From NCBI GenBank assembly GCA_032355985.1, contig JAUKVZ010000005.1, forward strand, positions 62,001 to 126,000: a DNA stretch of 64,000 nt. Direction: 5' to 3'. The position numbers and the translations under genes were made by a program. Positions within the stretch are counted from its first letter, which is position 1, and each line of letters opens with the position of its first letter. Below the pieces are notes generated by a model that was given only the letters and a program-made list of their open reading frames with translations, was not told the origin of the DNA and did no database searches. This DNA comes from Sarcodiotheca gaudichaudii. Its lineage: Eukaryota; Rhodophyta; Florideophyceae; Gigartinales; Solieriaceae. Below are positions 9,917-18,753 of this stretch, in pieces.

Positions 9917-11326
9917 TCAGACTCCGAGCATCGCATCCGGCGGATCGACCGCCGTGGCGATCTGCAGATTCGCATGCTCTGCGTCGCGCAGGTCGATTGT
10001 GTCAGCAAGCGACGGCCCGCCGATGCGCGAGCGCTTCACGATTCGCACGACAGGCCGAGCGGGCGCCTTCGGATCACACCCGATCACGAGTGCGCGCCGA
10101 TCATCAGAAAGCCGCACGTAGCTGCCCACCGGGAAAAGACTTGTCGCCCGGACCAGACCGCGAAGCGCATCGCGATCCAGAATCCCGGCACGCCCCTGCG
10201 CAAGCAGTTCGACGAGCGCGTCATGCGGCCGCTTGCTCGGGCGATAGGGCCTCGGCTGCGTCGCCGCGGCAAACGCATCCGCGACTGCCACGATGCGGGC
10301 GATATCACAGATTTCCTCGCCTCTGCAAGCCGTCGGATATCCCGTGCCATCCAGGCGCTCATGATGCTGATAAGCGCCGAACAGCACTTCCTCCGGCAAC
10401 TCCGGCACGGTTTCGAGCATGACGACTGTCGTCAGCGGATGCCGGCGCACCCGATTGAGCCCGACTTCATCCAGCGGCCGCGGCGAAAGCCTCAGCTCCA
10501 GCGGCGTCAGCGACATGCCCACATCCGCGAGCAATCCTGTCAAACCGCAGACATGCACAAGCTTCCGCGACAGGCCCATGTGGCCGGCGATGGCCACCGA
10601 CAACGCCGCCGTCGTCAGCGCGTGATCCGGAATGAAGTCCATCCGGCGCGGCGAGAGCAGCGCGATCTGCGTGAATCGATCGGAGCGCCTGCAGAGCATC
10701 TCGATCAGTTCGGCGATGATGCGGCCGGGCGCGTTGGCGTCCACGCCTTCGCCGCGCATCAGCTGCGTCTGAAATTCCGTAAATCGATGGACACGATCAT
10801 CGCGCATGCCCGCAAGTCGGCCGCCTTCGGGCCAGGTCGCCTCCGGATCCACGCTCAGATCAAGCGGATCGCGATGACGCGGCAGTCGCCGATCCAGTGA
10901 CTGCCACAGAAGCGATCGTTCGCTGACGATGCGCGCCGCCTGCCGCAGACGCGGATGCCAGATCGATCGCGCCTGCACCTGCAGCTCCGCCTGCTCCGAG
11001 GGAATGGGTGAAGCGCTGCGATCAAAGACGCCATCCTCCACGCCCAGCCTTGTGCGCCATCGCTGCGCCGTTGGCTTGAGCGTCGACAGATCGCCTGATG
11101 TGTAGGCCAGAAGTTCGTCGCGACCTGCGGGCTTGACCGCATCGCGCAGCACCTCGCTTGCTGATGAGGCAAGAAAGAGCGGGCCGGAAGTCGAGGAACG
11201 AATCGCCTCGCACAGCTCGCGCGTGAGCGTGGCGCCGGAGCTGAGAAGCTTGACGCCGGCGCGGTTATACAGATTTGTAACCAGTTCCTGACCTGGCCTG
11301 AATGATCGTGGATCAATCGCGAGCAT
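9917..11326 (-). CDS. HD-GYP domain protein with degenerate HD motif
   Basis: Protein of 469 residues. The C-terminal half is an HD-GYP domain, the family that hydrolyses cyclic di-GMP: HHERLDGTGYP at residues 321-331, RRHPLTT at about 295 and a final ARIVAVADAFAAAT segment. The HD pair that ligates metal reads LLADVG (residues 265-270), so the His is Ala while the Asp remains. The N-terminal 200 residues have no recognisable domain. It may be a reduced-activity enzyme or a c-di-GMP-binding protein. Start: ATG with GGGAG nine bases upstream. It is transcribed divergently from queD. Confidence 0.85.
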   Translation of the reverse strand: MLAIDPRSFRPGQELVTNLYNRAGVKLLSSGATLTRELCEAIRSSTSGPLFLASSASEVLRDAVKPAGRDELLAYTSGDLSTLKPTAQRWRTRLGVEDGVFDRSASPIPSEQAELQVQARSIWHPRLRQAARIVSERSLLWQSLDRRLPRHRDPLDLSVDPEATWPEGGRLAGMRDDRVHRFTEFQTQLMRGEGVDANAPGRIIAELIEMLCRRSDRFTQIALLSPRRMDFIPDHALTTAALSVAIAGHMGLSRKLVHVCGLTGLLADVGMSLTPLELRLSPRPLDEVGLNRVRRHPLTTVVMLETVPELPEEVLFGAYQHHERLDGTGYPTACRGEEICDIARIVAVADAFAAATQPRPYRPSKRPHDALVELLAQGRAGILDRDALRGLVRATSLFPVGSYVRLSDDRRALVIGCDPKAPARPVVRIVKRSRIGGPSLADTIDLRDAEHANLQIATAVDPPDAMLGV

Positions 11327-11414
11327 TGGCTTGGGCTCCCTTGGCGTGCCTTGCTATCGGCCCAAAGCTTCAGCAGGTTCACCCGGGACCGGCCGCTCGC
11401 GTCAGTCCGGCCTC

Positions 11415-11420
11415 TATACT
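11415..11420 (+). promoter_or_regulatory. -10-like TATACT before queD
   Basis: TATACT lies 9 bases before the ATG at 11430, with no Shine-Dalgarno sequence between them; a leaderless transcript is likely. No good -35 hexamer is seen. Confidence 0.45.
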
Positions 11421-11429
11421 CTGGGAACG

Positions 11430-11819
11430 ATGTATGAAGTTCAGGTGCAAGCCGAGTTCTGTGCAGCCCACGCCATTGTGATGGGCGGCGAGAAGGAAAA
11501 GACGCACGGCCACAACTGGGGCGTGGTGGCGACCATCCAGGGACCCGATCTTGATGAAGATGGCCTCCTGTGCGACTTCCACACGATTGAAACGTCCCTG
11601 CGCGATATCGTCAGCCGATTTCACAACGCTGACCTCAATGAGATCGAGCCGTTCGATCGATTAAACCCCACGGCCGAGCATGTCGCGTCCCACCTTTTTC
11701 GCGCCCTGGATGAAGCGCTGCGATCACTGAGCGATTCAGATGTGCGCGTCTCCAGCGTCTCCGTCACCGAGGCGCCGGGATGCGTGGCCACATTTCGAGC
11801 CAATGGCCGGGGCGCCTGA
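11430..11819 (+). CDS. queD: 6-carboxy-tetrahydropterin synthase (QueD family)
   Basis: Protein of 129 residues of the PTPS/QueD fold. It shows the zinc-binding histidines in FCAAHAIV and THGHNWGV and the C-terminal VSVTEAPGCVATF segment with the substrate-binding Glu. QueD converts dihydroneopterin triphosphate to 6-carboxytetrahydropterin in queuosine synthesis; some homologues act in pterin metabolism instead. The start at 11430 fits the family N-terminus (MYEVQVQAEFCAAH); an upstream in-frame ATG at 11331 would add 33 residues of unrelated sequence and lies before the -10. No other queuosine gene is in the window. The polyphosphate kinase gene follows closely. Confidence 0.88.
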   Translation: MYEVQVQAEFCAAHAIVMGGEKEKTHGHNWGVVATIQGPDLDEDGLLCDFHTIETSLRDIVSRFHNADLNEIEPFDRLNPTAEHVASHLFRALDEALRSLSDSDVRVSSVSVTEAPGCVATFRANGRGA

Positions 11820-11843
11820 TTCATGCCGGAGCAAGAGGCACAC

Positions 11844-13991
11844 ATGACGACGCAGAATCAGCCGGGACTGGGCAAGCAGACGACGAGCGACGCGACGCCC
11901 GCGCGCTATCTCAATCGTGAGCTCACCTGGCTGGAGTTCAATCGCCGCGTCCTTGCGCAGACGCAGCGCGCGGACTATCCATTGCTCGAACGCGTGCGCT
12001 TCCTCTCAATCTTCAGCTCCAATCTTGATGAGTTCGTGATGAAGCGCGTGGGCGGCCTGGCCAGCCAGATCGGCGCCGGCGTCAACACCCCTTCGCCGGA
12101 TGGTCTCACACCCGCTGAGCAGCTTGCGGCTATCAGGCGGGAGATCATCACCCTCTCGGAAGAGCAGGCGCGGATCTATCTCGACGAGATCGTCCCCCTG
12201 CTGGCGCAGGATGGCATCCAGCTGCTCACCTACAACGATCTGACTGATCTTGAAAAGAACAATCTCGAGCGCTGGTTCCGCGAGAGCGTTTTTCCGATTC
12301 TCACGCCGCTGGCGGTCGATCCGGGGCACCGATTCCCGTTCATCTCGAATCTGAGCATCTCGATCGGCGTGATGCTGCGCCATCCCGATCAGCCGGAGGC
12401 GCTCTTTGCGCGCGTCAAGGCGCCGACCAGCATTCCGCAGTGGGTGCCGGTGTCGGACGGGTCGGATAGCGGCGAAGTGCGCCTCGTGCGCTCGACGGAA
12501 GTCATTCTGAACAATCTCGATGATCTCTTCCCCGACATGATCATCACGGATGTCGCCCCCTTCCGCGTCACGCGCAACATCGAACTGGATCGCGATGACG
12601 CGGATATTGACGATCTGCTCGAATCGATGGAAGCCGAGCTTCGATTGCGCCGCTTCGCGTCGGCCGTACGGCTTGAAGTTCCCAAGGACGCGCCGCAGTC
12701 CATCGTCGAGTTTGTGCTTGAGGAACTTGGGCTGGAAGAGTCCGATGTATTCGAGTGTCCGGGCCTGCTGGACTACACCACGCTGGATGAGATCGCGTCG
12801 ATCGAGCGCCCGGATCTGCAGTTCCCTTCGTGGAAGGGCATCGTGCCTCCTCGTCTGGCGGATGAAGATTCCGACATCTTCGCCACGATCCGCCAGGGCG
12901 ACATCATCGTTCATCATCCGTACGAGTCATTCTCGGCGAGCGTCGAGCGTTTTATTTCAGCCGCGGCTTCTGATCCGCGCGTGCTCGCCATCAAGATGAC
13001 GCTCTATCGCACGAGCCCCAGTTCGCCATTTGTGCCCGAGTTGATCCGCGCCGCCGAAACGGGCAAGCAGGTCGCCTGTCTTGTTGAGCTTCGCGCGCGA
13101 CTCGATGAGTTCACAAATATTCAGGTGGCCCAGCGCCTGGAGAAGGCTGGCGTTCACGTCGCCTACGGCGTCGTCGGATTGAAGACACACTGCAAGACGG
13201 CGCTGGTCGTCCGCCAGGAGCCTGACGGCCTTCGCTGCTATGCGCATCTGGGCACAGGCAACTACAACTCGCGCACGGCGCGGCTGTACACCGACATCGG
13301 CCTGCTGACCTGCGATCCGGCGATCTCAGAAGATGTCGTCGATCTGTTCAACTACCTGACCGGCCGTTCGCGCAAGAAGAACTACAACCGCCTGCTCGTC
13401 GCCCCGGCGCGCATGCGATCCTCTTTCGCCGCCCTTATTCACGAAGAGATCGAGATCGCTCGAAATGGCGGCAAGGGGCGCATCATCGCCAAGATGAACT
13501 CCCTTCAGGATCCGGAGATTATCGATCTGCTCTACGAGGCCTCCGCGGCAGGCGTTGAGATCGATCTGATCGTGCGCGGCTTCTGCTGCATCCGACCGGA
13601 GACGCCGGGCCTGAGCGAAAACATTCGCGTCACCAGCGTGATCGGCCGCTTCCTCGAGCATTCCCGCATCTTCTACTTCGGCGCCGGCGCCGACGATCCT
13701 GTCGACGGCAAGTGGTTCATCGCCTCGGCGGACTGGATGTTCCGCAACCTGAGCTATCGCGTTGAAGCCGCAACGCCGATCCAGGATCGCGGCATCCGCG
13801 GACGCCTCTGGACGATTCTCGATACAGCGCTGCAGGATCGAAACTGTTCCTGGCGCATGCGCGCCGATGGAAAATACGAACGCAGGACGCTCACAGGTGA
13901 CGCTCCCGAAGACGGCGCCGCCGCCCTCGGTTCATTTGAGTATCTGATGCGCGATCGCCTGCTCGCACAGGCGGCATCGGCGGAAAAATAG
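11844..13991 (+). CDS. ppk1: Polyphosphate kinase 1
   Basis: Protein of about 715 residues that polymerises the gamma-phosphate of ATP into inorganic polyphosphate. Family landmarks are the N-terminal RYLNRELTWLEFNRRVL, the catalytic core AIKMTLYRTS, ELRARLDEF, the autophosphorylated-His segment GLKTHCKTALVVR, HLGTGNYN and YTDIGLLTC. The length is in the normal 690-740 range. Start: the ATG at 11844 has AAGAGG six bases upstream, whereas the ATG at 11823 lies directly after the queD stop and has no such site. It is probably cotranscribed with queD. Confidence 0.95.
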   Translation: MTTQNQPGLGKQTTSDATPARYLNRELTWLEFNRRVLAQTQRADYPLLERVRFLSIFSSNLDEFVMKRVGGLASQIGAGVNTPSPDGLTPAEQLAAIRREIITLSEEQARIYLDEIVPLLAQDGIQLLTYNDLTDLEKNNLERWFRESVFPILTPLAVDPGHRFPFISNLSISIGVMLRHPDQPEALFARVKAPTSIPQWVPVSDGSDSGEVRLVRSTEVILNNLDDLFPDMIITDVAPFRVTRNIELDRDDADIDDLLESMEAELRLRRFASAVRLEVPKDAPQSIVEFVLEELGLEESDVFECPGLLDYTTLDEIASIERPDLQFPSWKGIVPPRLADEDSDIFATIRQGDIIVHHPYESFSASVERFISAAASDPRVLAIKMTLYRTSPSSPFVPELIRAAETGKQVACLVELRARLDEFTNIQVAQRLEKAGVHVAYGVVGLKTHCKTALVVRQEPDGLRCYAHLGTGNYNSRTARLYTDIGLLTCDPAISEDVVDLFNYLTGRSRKKNYNRLLVAPARMRSSFAALIHEEIEIARNGGKGRIIAKMNSLQDPEIIDLLYEASAAGVEIDLIVRGFCCIRPETPGLSENIRVTSVIGRFLEHSRIFYFGAGADDPVDGKWFIASADWMFRNLSYRVEAATPIQDRGIRGRLWTILDTALQDRNCSWRMRADGKYERRTLTGDAPEDGAAALGSFEYLMRDRLLAQAASAEK

Positions 13992-13999
13992 GCCGAAGG

Positions 14000-15682
14000 C
14001 TAGCTCTGCAGCGTCTTGCAATGCGACAGGCAGCGATCGATGCGCCGGATTACTTCGTCCTGACCGAGCACTGCGAGCGTCAGATCGATGGGCGGGCTGA
14101 CTGTCGAACCGGTCACCGCCACTCGCAGCGGCTGCGCCGCCTTGCCCATCCCCATGCCGCGCTCGCCGACGAATGTGTTGATGCAGGTCTGCACAGTCTC
14201 CGGATCAAAGAGCGGCAGGCTCGCGAGCACATCTCTCAGTTCGCCGAGCGTCTTGACGCCTTCGCATTCATTCTTGAGAAGCACTTTGTTGACCGCCTTC
14301 TCGTCGAATGAAATGGCATCTGCGTCGATCAGGCAGAAGGCCGTATCGCCGGCTGCATCGCGGAATGTCTTGACACGAGGCCGCAGCGCCCGCGCCAGCA
14401 TGCCGAACTGCTCCTCCGTCAGACGCGACAGAATGTCCGGCGCCTCAACGGCGCACCAGTCTCGCCACCGGCGCTTGAAGTCCTCATCACTCATCTCCGC
14501 GAGCGCGTCGGTGTTGAACGCCAGCAGCTTGTTGCGATCGAACTTCGCATTGGACTTGCCGATCCGCGAGAGGCTGAAGCGCTCGCTGAGGAACGCGTTG
14601 TCAAACTTCTCAATGTCATCACCCGGCGACCAGCCGAGCAGCGCGAGGTAGTTGCACACGACTTCGGGCAGGTATCCGGCGCTGCGGAAGTCCTCGACAT
14701 TGATCTCCGGAAGATCAACGTGCAGATGTCTGGCGAGATCCTCAAGCTGGGCGATCGAAAGCTGAGAGCGCTTGTCGCCGATCCACTTCGTCAGTTCGTC
14801 GTCGCTGACGGCGCCGGCAGGACTCGCTTCGATGTTCTGATCCTTGCACGCCTGGCGCGCCGCCTTGTCCTTGTCTCGCTTGCTCATCTTCGATCCATCG
14901 GGATTGAAGATCAGCGGCGTATGGGCGTAGACGGGCGTTCGAAAGCCCAGCGCCTGCTGCAGCGCCACATGCCGCGGCGTATTCGCCAGATGCTCCTGAC
15001 CGCGCACGACATGCGTCACACCCATCAGCTCATCATCCACGACGACGGCGAAGTGATAGGTCGGAAATCCATCGCGCTTGCGGATGATGAAGTCATCCAC
15101 TTCACCAGGCTTGATCTGCACGAAGCCGAGCACCGCGTCTTCAATCGTGATGCCTTCATCTGGAACCTTGAAGCGGACGACATGCTCCTCGCCGCTGGCG
15201 GCTCGGGACGCCCGCTCCTCTGCGGGGATCTCCAGCGCCGCGCGATCGTAGCGATACTGCTTCTTCTGCGACTGCGCCTCGGCGCGCTTCTGATCAAGCT
15301 CTTCAGGCGTCTCGAACGCGTGATAGGCGTCGCCGCTTTCCAGAAGTCTGTCGAAGTGTGCGTTGTACAGGTCCAGCCGCTGGGATTGATTGAAAGGGCC
15401 CACGCCATGTGGATCTCCGCCCAGCGTCCGGCCGTCTTTCGTGGTGAACTCCGGTCCCTGATCCCAGTCGATGCCCAGCCATGCGAGATCGGAGAGGATG
15501 CGATTCGTCGCGTCTTCGCTCGAACGCGCCTGATCCGTGTCCTCAATGCGAAGCAGGAATGATCCCTCCTGCCCGCGCGCCAGCGCCCAGCAGAAGAGCG
15601 CCGTGCGGGCGCCGCCAATGTGCAGATGACCCGTCGGCGAGGGAGCGAAACGGGTGACGACTTGAGGACGTTCGTTGGACAT
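14000..15682 (-). CDS. gltX: Glutamyl-tRNA synthetase
   Basis: Class I aminoacyl-tRNA synthetase of 560 residues that charges tRNA-Glu. The N-terminus has RFAPSPTGHLHIGGARTAL (HIGH motif as HIGG) and a KMSKS-type loop KMSKRD after IFNPDGS. It is longer than the common 470-500 residues because of an insertion after the KMSKR loop (ARQACKDQNIEASPAG and following). The start at 15682 puts the HIGH motif near residue 20; the reading frame also runs upstream to an ATG at 15775, but those residues look non-coding. It is divergent from the PfkB kinase gene and convergent with ppk1. Confidence 0.95.
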   Translation of the reverse strand: MSNERPQVVTRFAPSPTGHLHIGGARTALFCWALARGQEGSFLLRIEDTDQARSSEDATNRILSDLAWLGIDWDQGPEFTTKDGRTLGGDPHGVGPFNQSQRLDLYNAHFDRLLESGDAYHAFETPEELDQKRAEAQSQKKQYRYDRAALEIPAEERASRAASGEEHVVRFKVPDEGITIEDAVLGFVQIKPGEVDDFIIRKRDGFPTYHFAVVVDDELMGVTHVVRGQEHLANTPRHVALQQALGFRTPVYAHTPLIFNPDGSKMSKRDKDKAARQACKDQNIEASPAGAVSDDELTKWIGDKRSQLSIAQLEDLARHLHVDLPEINVEDFRSAGYLPEVVCNYLALLGWSPGDDIEKFDNAFLSERFSLSRIGKSNAKFDRNKLLAFNTDALAEMSDEDFKRRWRDWCAVEAPDILSRLTEEQFGMLARALRPRVKTFRDAAGDTAFCLIDADAISFDEKAVNKVLLKNECEGVKTLGELRDVLASLPLFDPETVQTCINTFVGERGMGMGKAAQPLRVAVTGSTVSPPIDLTLAVLGQDEVIRRIDRCLSHCKTLQS

Positions 15683-15807
15683 GCGGGCTAGGGTAGCGGC
15701 TTCCCGGGACGCCGCGACAGTCGCCGGACTGGCCTTCCAACGCGCCTCGGCGTACCCTCCGTTTGAGGCGGACACACACTCATTTCAATTGCGGGAGCAC
15801 TCCATTC

Positions 15808-16740
15808 ATGCCGCTTATCGTGACTGGCACCATCGGGATTGACACCGTCCAGACCCCCACCGGCAGCGCCGATGCGGTGCTCGGCGGCTCGGCCACCTAC
15901 TTCGCGGCAGCCGCGTCATTCTTCACGCCGGTGCGCATGGTCGCGGCCGTCGGAGGCGACTTTCACGATGGCTATCGAACGACGCTCGCCCGTTTTCCGC
16001 ATGTGTGCGTCCAGGGCATCGAGGAGCGCCCGCAGTCGCAGACCTTCGCCTGGGGCGGCAAGTATCTCGAGAATATGAATGTTCGCGAAACGCTCTTCAC
16101 CGAACTGGGCGTGCTGGGCGAGCATCCGCCGCGAACGCCCCAGGAATACCGCGACTCCAAGTACATCTTCCTCGCCAATACGCATCCATCCGTGCAGCTC
16201 GAACTGCTGGAGAGCTTCCCGGATCGCGTCATCGCCGTCGCCGACACCATGAATCTCTGGATTGAGACGGCGAAGATCGAACTGCTTCAACTGCTCAAGC
16301 ACGTCGACGGCCTCGTTCTCAATGATGAGGAGGCGATGATGCTCACCGGCCATCGCAACGCCATCACTGCCGGCCGCGAGATCCTTGAGTACGGACCGTC
16401 CTTCGCCGTCATCAAGAAGGGCGAGCACGGCTGCGTCCTTGTCCATCGCGACGGCCTGGGCGCGCTGCCGGCCTTCCCGACGGAGAAAGTCATCGATCCG
16501 ACAGGCGCTGGCGACAGCTTCGCCGGCGGCATGATGGGGCACGTCGCTCGCGAGCATCTGGCCGGGCATTTCGGATCCGAGCCCGTGAAGTTCGAAACTA
16601 TCCGAGACGGGCTCGCCCACGGCACGGTCGTCGCCAGCTTCGCGCTGGAAAGCTTCAGTCTCGATCGGCTGGCCGATCTGACGCAGCCTGAGATCACCCG
16701 GCGCCTCGATGAGTTTCGCTCGAGCGTCGGCGTCTGCTAA
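15808..16740 (+). CDS. PfkB-family carbohydrate/nucleoside kinase
   Basis: Ribokinase-fold kinase of 310 residues. The N-terminal GSATYFAAAASFF replaces the usual GG-N-A substrate loop, and the C-terminal anion-hole motif DPTGAGDSFAGGMMG (about residues 231-245) carries the catalytic Asp. The lid NDEEAMMLTG is also typical. It phosphorylates a sugar or nucleoside, but the substrate is not evident. Start at ATG 15808, preceded by GGGAG. An in-frame ATG at 15763 lies in the gltX leader. The gene ends in a four-base overlap with the convergent sulfotransferase gene. Confidence 0.87.
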   Translation: MPLIVTGTIGIDTVQTPTGSADAVLGGSATYFAAAASFFTPVRMVAAVGGDFHDGYRTTLARFPHVCVQGIEERPQSQTFAWGGKYLENMNVRETLFTELGVLGEHPPRTPQEYRDSKYIFLANTHPSVQLELLESFPDRVIAVADTMNLWIETAKIELLQLLKHVDGLVLNDEEAMMLTGHRNAITAGREILEYGPSFAVIKKGEHGCVLVHRDGLGALPAFPTEKVIDPTGAGDSFAGGMMGHVAREHLAGHFGSEPVKFETIRDGLAHGTVVASFALESFSLDRLADLTQPEITRRLDEFRSSVGVC

Positions 16741-18167
16741 GTCTGATTCGCGGCTGCATCACTGGTGACATATTGCTCAAGCGTCGGCAGGACCGGGGCC
16801 AGAAGTGATTCATACGCGCGCCAGCGGCCGACAGCCCGCGCGTGCGGAGCGCTGCGGACGGCCGCGGCGCTGGGAGTGCGAATCGCACGCCCACCAGCTG
16901 TCTCATCACTTTGAAGCAGACGATCCGACCACGAAAGACCGAGAAACTCCACGAGAGTTCGCAGCTGTGTCTCAGGATTGATCACGAGTTCCTCGTATCG
17001 AACCTCCAGCCATGGCACGTCAAGCCATGTGCGGACATGAGTCCACAGCCGCATGATCTCATCAAACAGTCGCGCCGTGCTCTCGATCGAATGATGATGC
17101 ACCGCCTGCCCGTCATGGAACGACTGCATCTGACAACTCAGACACACATCGCGCGGATCTCGCAGCATCATGATGATGCGCGCCTCGGGAAAGAGCCGGC
17201 GAATCGCAGCAAGATGAATCAGATTCAGCGGTGACTTATCGACGTGCAGTGAAGTCGATTCGTCGATGTCAAAGTAGTGCCGCTGGGCGCGCCAGTACTC
17301 GTCGCGCAGAGCCGCGACATCATCCTGCGCCAGCAGGTTCACGCATTCGGGGTACGCAGCATCGGCGCTGAGACGCTGCGGCAACCCCATCAGCATGTGA
17401 TGAAGGTACTGATCCTCCTCCGTCACGCTCACACCGTCGGCGCGGGCGAGCATGCTCTCCAGAAGCGTCGTGCCACTGCGCGGAAAACCGAAGATGAAAG
17501 CATGAGGCGTCCGCCGATCGTCATGCTCGATCAGCGGCGTCTGTGTCGGCGTATCGGCCGCCAGGTGATCAGCGCAACGGCGCACAAATGACGCAAACGT
17601 CTGCGCGCGATCCGGCGCATCAGGAATCGCACTGCACAGCGACCTCTGTGCGGACTCGATCGCGCTGATGGCGCCCTTTGCATCACCCTTGCGATCGTAC
17701 AGCCGGGCAAGCTGCCTCCAGAGGCTCGCCTGATCACGCACGGGCGTCCTATCCGAGCCGGCGAGCGAACGCAGGCGCTCAATCGCTTGATCAACCTCCC
17801 CCCGCCGAGCCAGAGCGCCAGCCACGAGCGACTGCGCCCTGAAGCGATTGTCATCCAGTGCGACCGCCTTCTGCGCGTATGCCTCGCTTTCAGCAAAGCG
17901 ACCCATCGAATCCAGCAGCACGCTCAGATCCTCGACGAGCCCAGCATTGTCCGGCCGCAGATCAACAGCGCGCACCATCAGTGGCAGCGCATCCTGCTGC
18001 CGCTGCAGGCGGATGAGCAGAATCGCGAGCCGATGCAGCGCGCGCACATTCTCTGAATCCTGCCCCAGCGCAGCCCTGTAGGTGCGCATCGCCTCCGCGT
18101 GCGATCCTGCATCGAGCAGACGATCAGCCCTGGCGACCAGTTCTCCGGCGTCTTGAACGACAGGCAT
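16737..18167 (-). CDS. TPR-repeat sulfotransferase family protein
   Basis: Protein of 476 residues. The first half is made of TPR helices (AMRTYRAALGQDSENVRALH, LPLMVRAVDLRPDNAGLVED, AYAQKAVALDDNRFRAQSLV). The second half is a PAPS-dependent sulfotransferase: the phosphosulfate loop FIFGFPRSGTTLLESML and the 3'-phosphate site MLRDPRDVCLSCQM. Such bacterial TPR-sulfotransferases modify proteins or glycans; the acceptor is unknown. No signal peptide is seen, so the enzyme is probably cytoplasmic. It follows atpC on the same strand after 70 bases. Confidence 0.87.
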   Translation of the reverse strand: MPVVQDAGELVARADRLLDAGSHAEAMRTYRAALGQDSENVRALHRLAILLIRLQRQQDALPLMVRAVDLRPDNAGLVEDLSVLLDSMGRFAESEAYAQKAVALDDNRFRAQSLVAGALARRGEVDQAIERLRSLAGSDRTPVRDQASLWRQLARLYDRKGDAKGAISAIESAQRSLCSAIPDAPDRAQTFASFVRRCADHLAADTPTQTPLIEHDDRRTPHAFIFGFPRSGTTLLESMLARADGVSVTEEDQYLHHMLMGLPQRLSADAAYPECVNLLAQDDVAALRDEYWRAQRHYFDIDESTSLHVDKSPLNLIHLAAIRRLFPEARIIMMLRDPRDVCLSCQMQSFHDGQAVHHHSIESTARLFDEIMRLWTHVRTWLDVPWLEVRYEELVINPETQLRTLVEFLGLSWSDRLLQSDETAGGRAIRTPSAAAVRSAPHARAVGRWRAYESLLAPVLPTLEQYVTSDAAANQT

Positions 18168-18237
18168 ATCTCAACATCGGCGCACCGGCGCCGGCGTCTG
18201 CCGGAATCATCAGATGTTTCGAATGCCCGCTGGAGGC

Positions 18238-18663
18238 TTAGACGCCGCCGCCTTGTTCGCGAAATCGGCGAGCCAGGTCGACCTTCAGCTTCGCGCGTCG
18301 GCGCTCATGCGTGACGCGAGCCATATCGCGCCCGTCCTGTGGATTCCGTGCCTCGGCCTCGGCAAGCTCCGCCTGGGCCTCCTGCTCCACAATCGTCTCA
18401 ACGGGCTGAGCGTGCTCGGCAAGCAGCGTCAGATGATTGTCCACCATCTGGGCGAATCCACCCTCAACCAGATAGGAGCGCGAGCCGCCTTCGACGAAAT
18501 CAATGCTCAACTCGCCAAGCCCGAGCTTGGACATCATGGGCGCCCGGTTGTGCAACACGCCGACCTGACCATCCCATTGCGGGAAGGTGACGCTCGTCAC
18601 ATCGTTGTCGAGGACGCACGCTTCGGGCGTGATGAGCTTGCAGCGAAAGTTCGAATCGGCCAC
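18238..18663 (-). CDS. atpC: F1Fo ATP synthase epsilon subunit
   Basis: Protein of 141 residues with the typical epsilon beta-sandwich (FRCKLITPEACVLDNDVTSVTFP, GQVGVLHNRAPMMSKLGLGEL, GGFAQMVDNHLTLLAEHA) and a C-terminal helical region. Epsilon inhibits wasteful ATP hydrolysis and couples F1 to Fo. It starts with GTG (18663), with GGAG upstream. Unusually, the gene upstream on the same strand is not atpD but an oxidoreductase, and atpC has its own strong promoter, so it is detached from the main ATP synthase operon. Confidence 0.92.
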   Translation of the reverse strand: MADSNFRCKLITPEACVLDNDVTSVTFPQWDGQVGVLHNRAPMMSKLGLGELSIDFVEGGSRSYLVEGGFAQMVDNHLTLLAEHAQPVETIVEQEAQAELAEAEARNPQDGRDMARVTHERRRAKLKVDLARRFREQGGGV

Positions 18664-18699
18664 GTGTCAAGGCTCCAGCTGAGTAGAAATCGGGGCGGG

Positions 18700-18708
18700 A
18701 GTATAGCA
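18700..18708 (-). promoter_or_regulatory. Extended -10 promoter for atpC
   Basis: The minus strand reads TGCTATACT, a perfect extended -10 (TGnTATAcT), 36 bases before the GTG start. A predicted start near 18693 would leave a leader of about 30 bases that contains the GGAG site. The -35 region is poor, as is common for extended -10 promoters. Confidence 0.6.
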
Positions 18709-18753
18709 GGATTGCCCGCCTGATCATCCGCCGGCAAGCCCGATCCAGACCGA

